From Planctomycetaceae bacterium (GTDB lineage: Bacteria > Planctomycetota > Planctomycetia > Planctomycetales > Planctomycetaceae): DNA of 5,848 nucleotides. The notes under the pieces are model-generated. The model ran no database searches and was not told where the DNA came from. It worked only from the letters and a program-made list of their open reading frames with translations. The DNA is taken from positions 1-5,848 of the forward strand of contig JAJDEK010000486.1 in NCBI GenBank assembly GCA_029259875.1, given 5' to 3'. A program made the position numbers and the translations under genes. Numbering within the stretch: the first letter of the stretch is position 1; each line of letters starts with the position of its first letter. Positions 5,737 to 5,848 of this stretch are shown piece by piece.

Positions 5737-5848
5737 TTATAACGAATGTTTCCAGCCAGTGCTCTCAAGTGATGTCCGTGAACCATCGACGTCTTGTAGA
5801 AAGGCCCCCTGCTCTGTCGTAATCTCGCCGATATGAGTCAGATTGATT
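5737..5848 (-). CDS. thiL: C-terminal end of a convergent gene, probably thiamine-monophosphate kinase
   Basis: On the minus strand, a frame open from the right edge ends at TAA (5739-5737) after 36 residues. The peptide includes LTHIGEITTEQGAFLQDVDG and ends STGWKHSL. The pattern of an IGE(I/V)T segment, a short Gly-rich hairpin with Asp-Gly, and a terminal G-[WY]-x-H resembles the end of ThiL, which phosphorylates thiamine monophosphate to thiamine diphosphate. That assignment rests on this short tail alone, so the family is tentative, although the frame itself looks coding. The start and the ATP-binding N-terminus are outside the window. It converges on rpoN with only 16 bp between the two stop codons, and no bidirectional terminator fits in that gap. 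Confidence 0.5.
   Translation of the reverse strand, partial: INLTHIGEITTEQGAFLQDVDGSRTSLESTGWKHSL

Noticed and set aside
1..5848. Novel defence system, prophage or transposon
   Set aside because: All genes are recognisable housekeeping genes in a known order; no terminal repeats, integrase, transposase or CRISPR-like repeats are present.

Overview
The window looks like a bacterial chromosomal housekeeping locus, most probably from a planctomycete of the Gimesia/Rubinisphaera kind. That placement is an inference. It rests on moderate base composition, a near-absence of Shine-Dalgarno sequences before otherwise clear starts, the overall look of the DnaX, YbaB/EbfC, RecR and RpoN proteins, and rpoN lying directly behind recR. 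No mobile element, CRISPR array, tRNA or rRNA was seen.

Layout: (1) 1-891, minus strand: the N-terminal 297 residues of an amidase-signature hydrolase, running off the left edge. (2) 892-1319: a regulatory and RNA region holding a sigma70-type promoter, the small bacterial SRP RNA (4.5S-like, about 1038-1153) with its own terminator, and a promoter plus roughly 107-nt leader for dnaX. (3) 1320-5720, plus strand: dnaX (clamp-loader tau/gamma), a YbaB/EbfC nucleoid protein, recR and rpoN (sigma-54), all in one direction with gaps of 2, 79 and 66 bp. (4) 5737-5848, minus strand: the last 36 residues of a gene converging on rpoN, probably thiL (thiamine-monophosphate kinase).

The order SRP RNA - dnaX - ybaB - recR matches the old bacterial cluster known from Bacillus and others: replication clamp loading, a small DNA-binding protein, and RecFOR recombination repair, beside the RNA that targets membrane proteins. 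The addition of rpoN links the alternative sigma factor to this replication and repair block.

The most striking signal is inside dnaX. At 2575-2598 a 12-bp unit (nine A's followed by YTG) is repeated in tandem. Each A9 run places a TGA stop immediately after it in the -1 frame, and the +1 frame stops at 2602. This sits in the linker after the clamp-loader core, where other bacteria make the short gamma protein by ribosomal frameshifting or transcriptional slippage. It is probably a duplicated programmed slippage cassette giving gamma-like proteins of about 422-430 residues. Secondary points are a six-base apical loop in the SRP RNA in place of the usual GGAA-type tetraloop, and an 8-bp perfect inverted repeat flanking the -10 of the SRP RNA promoter.
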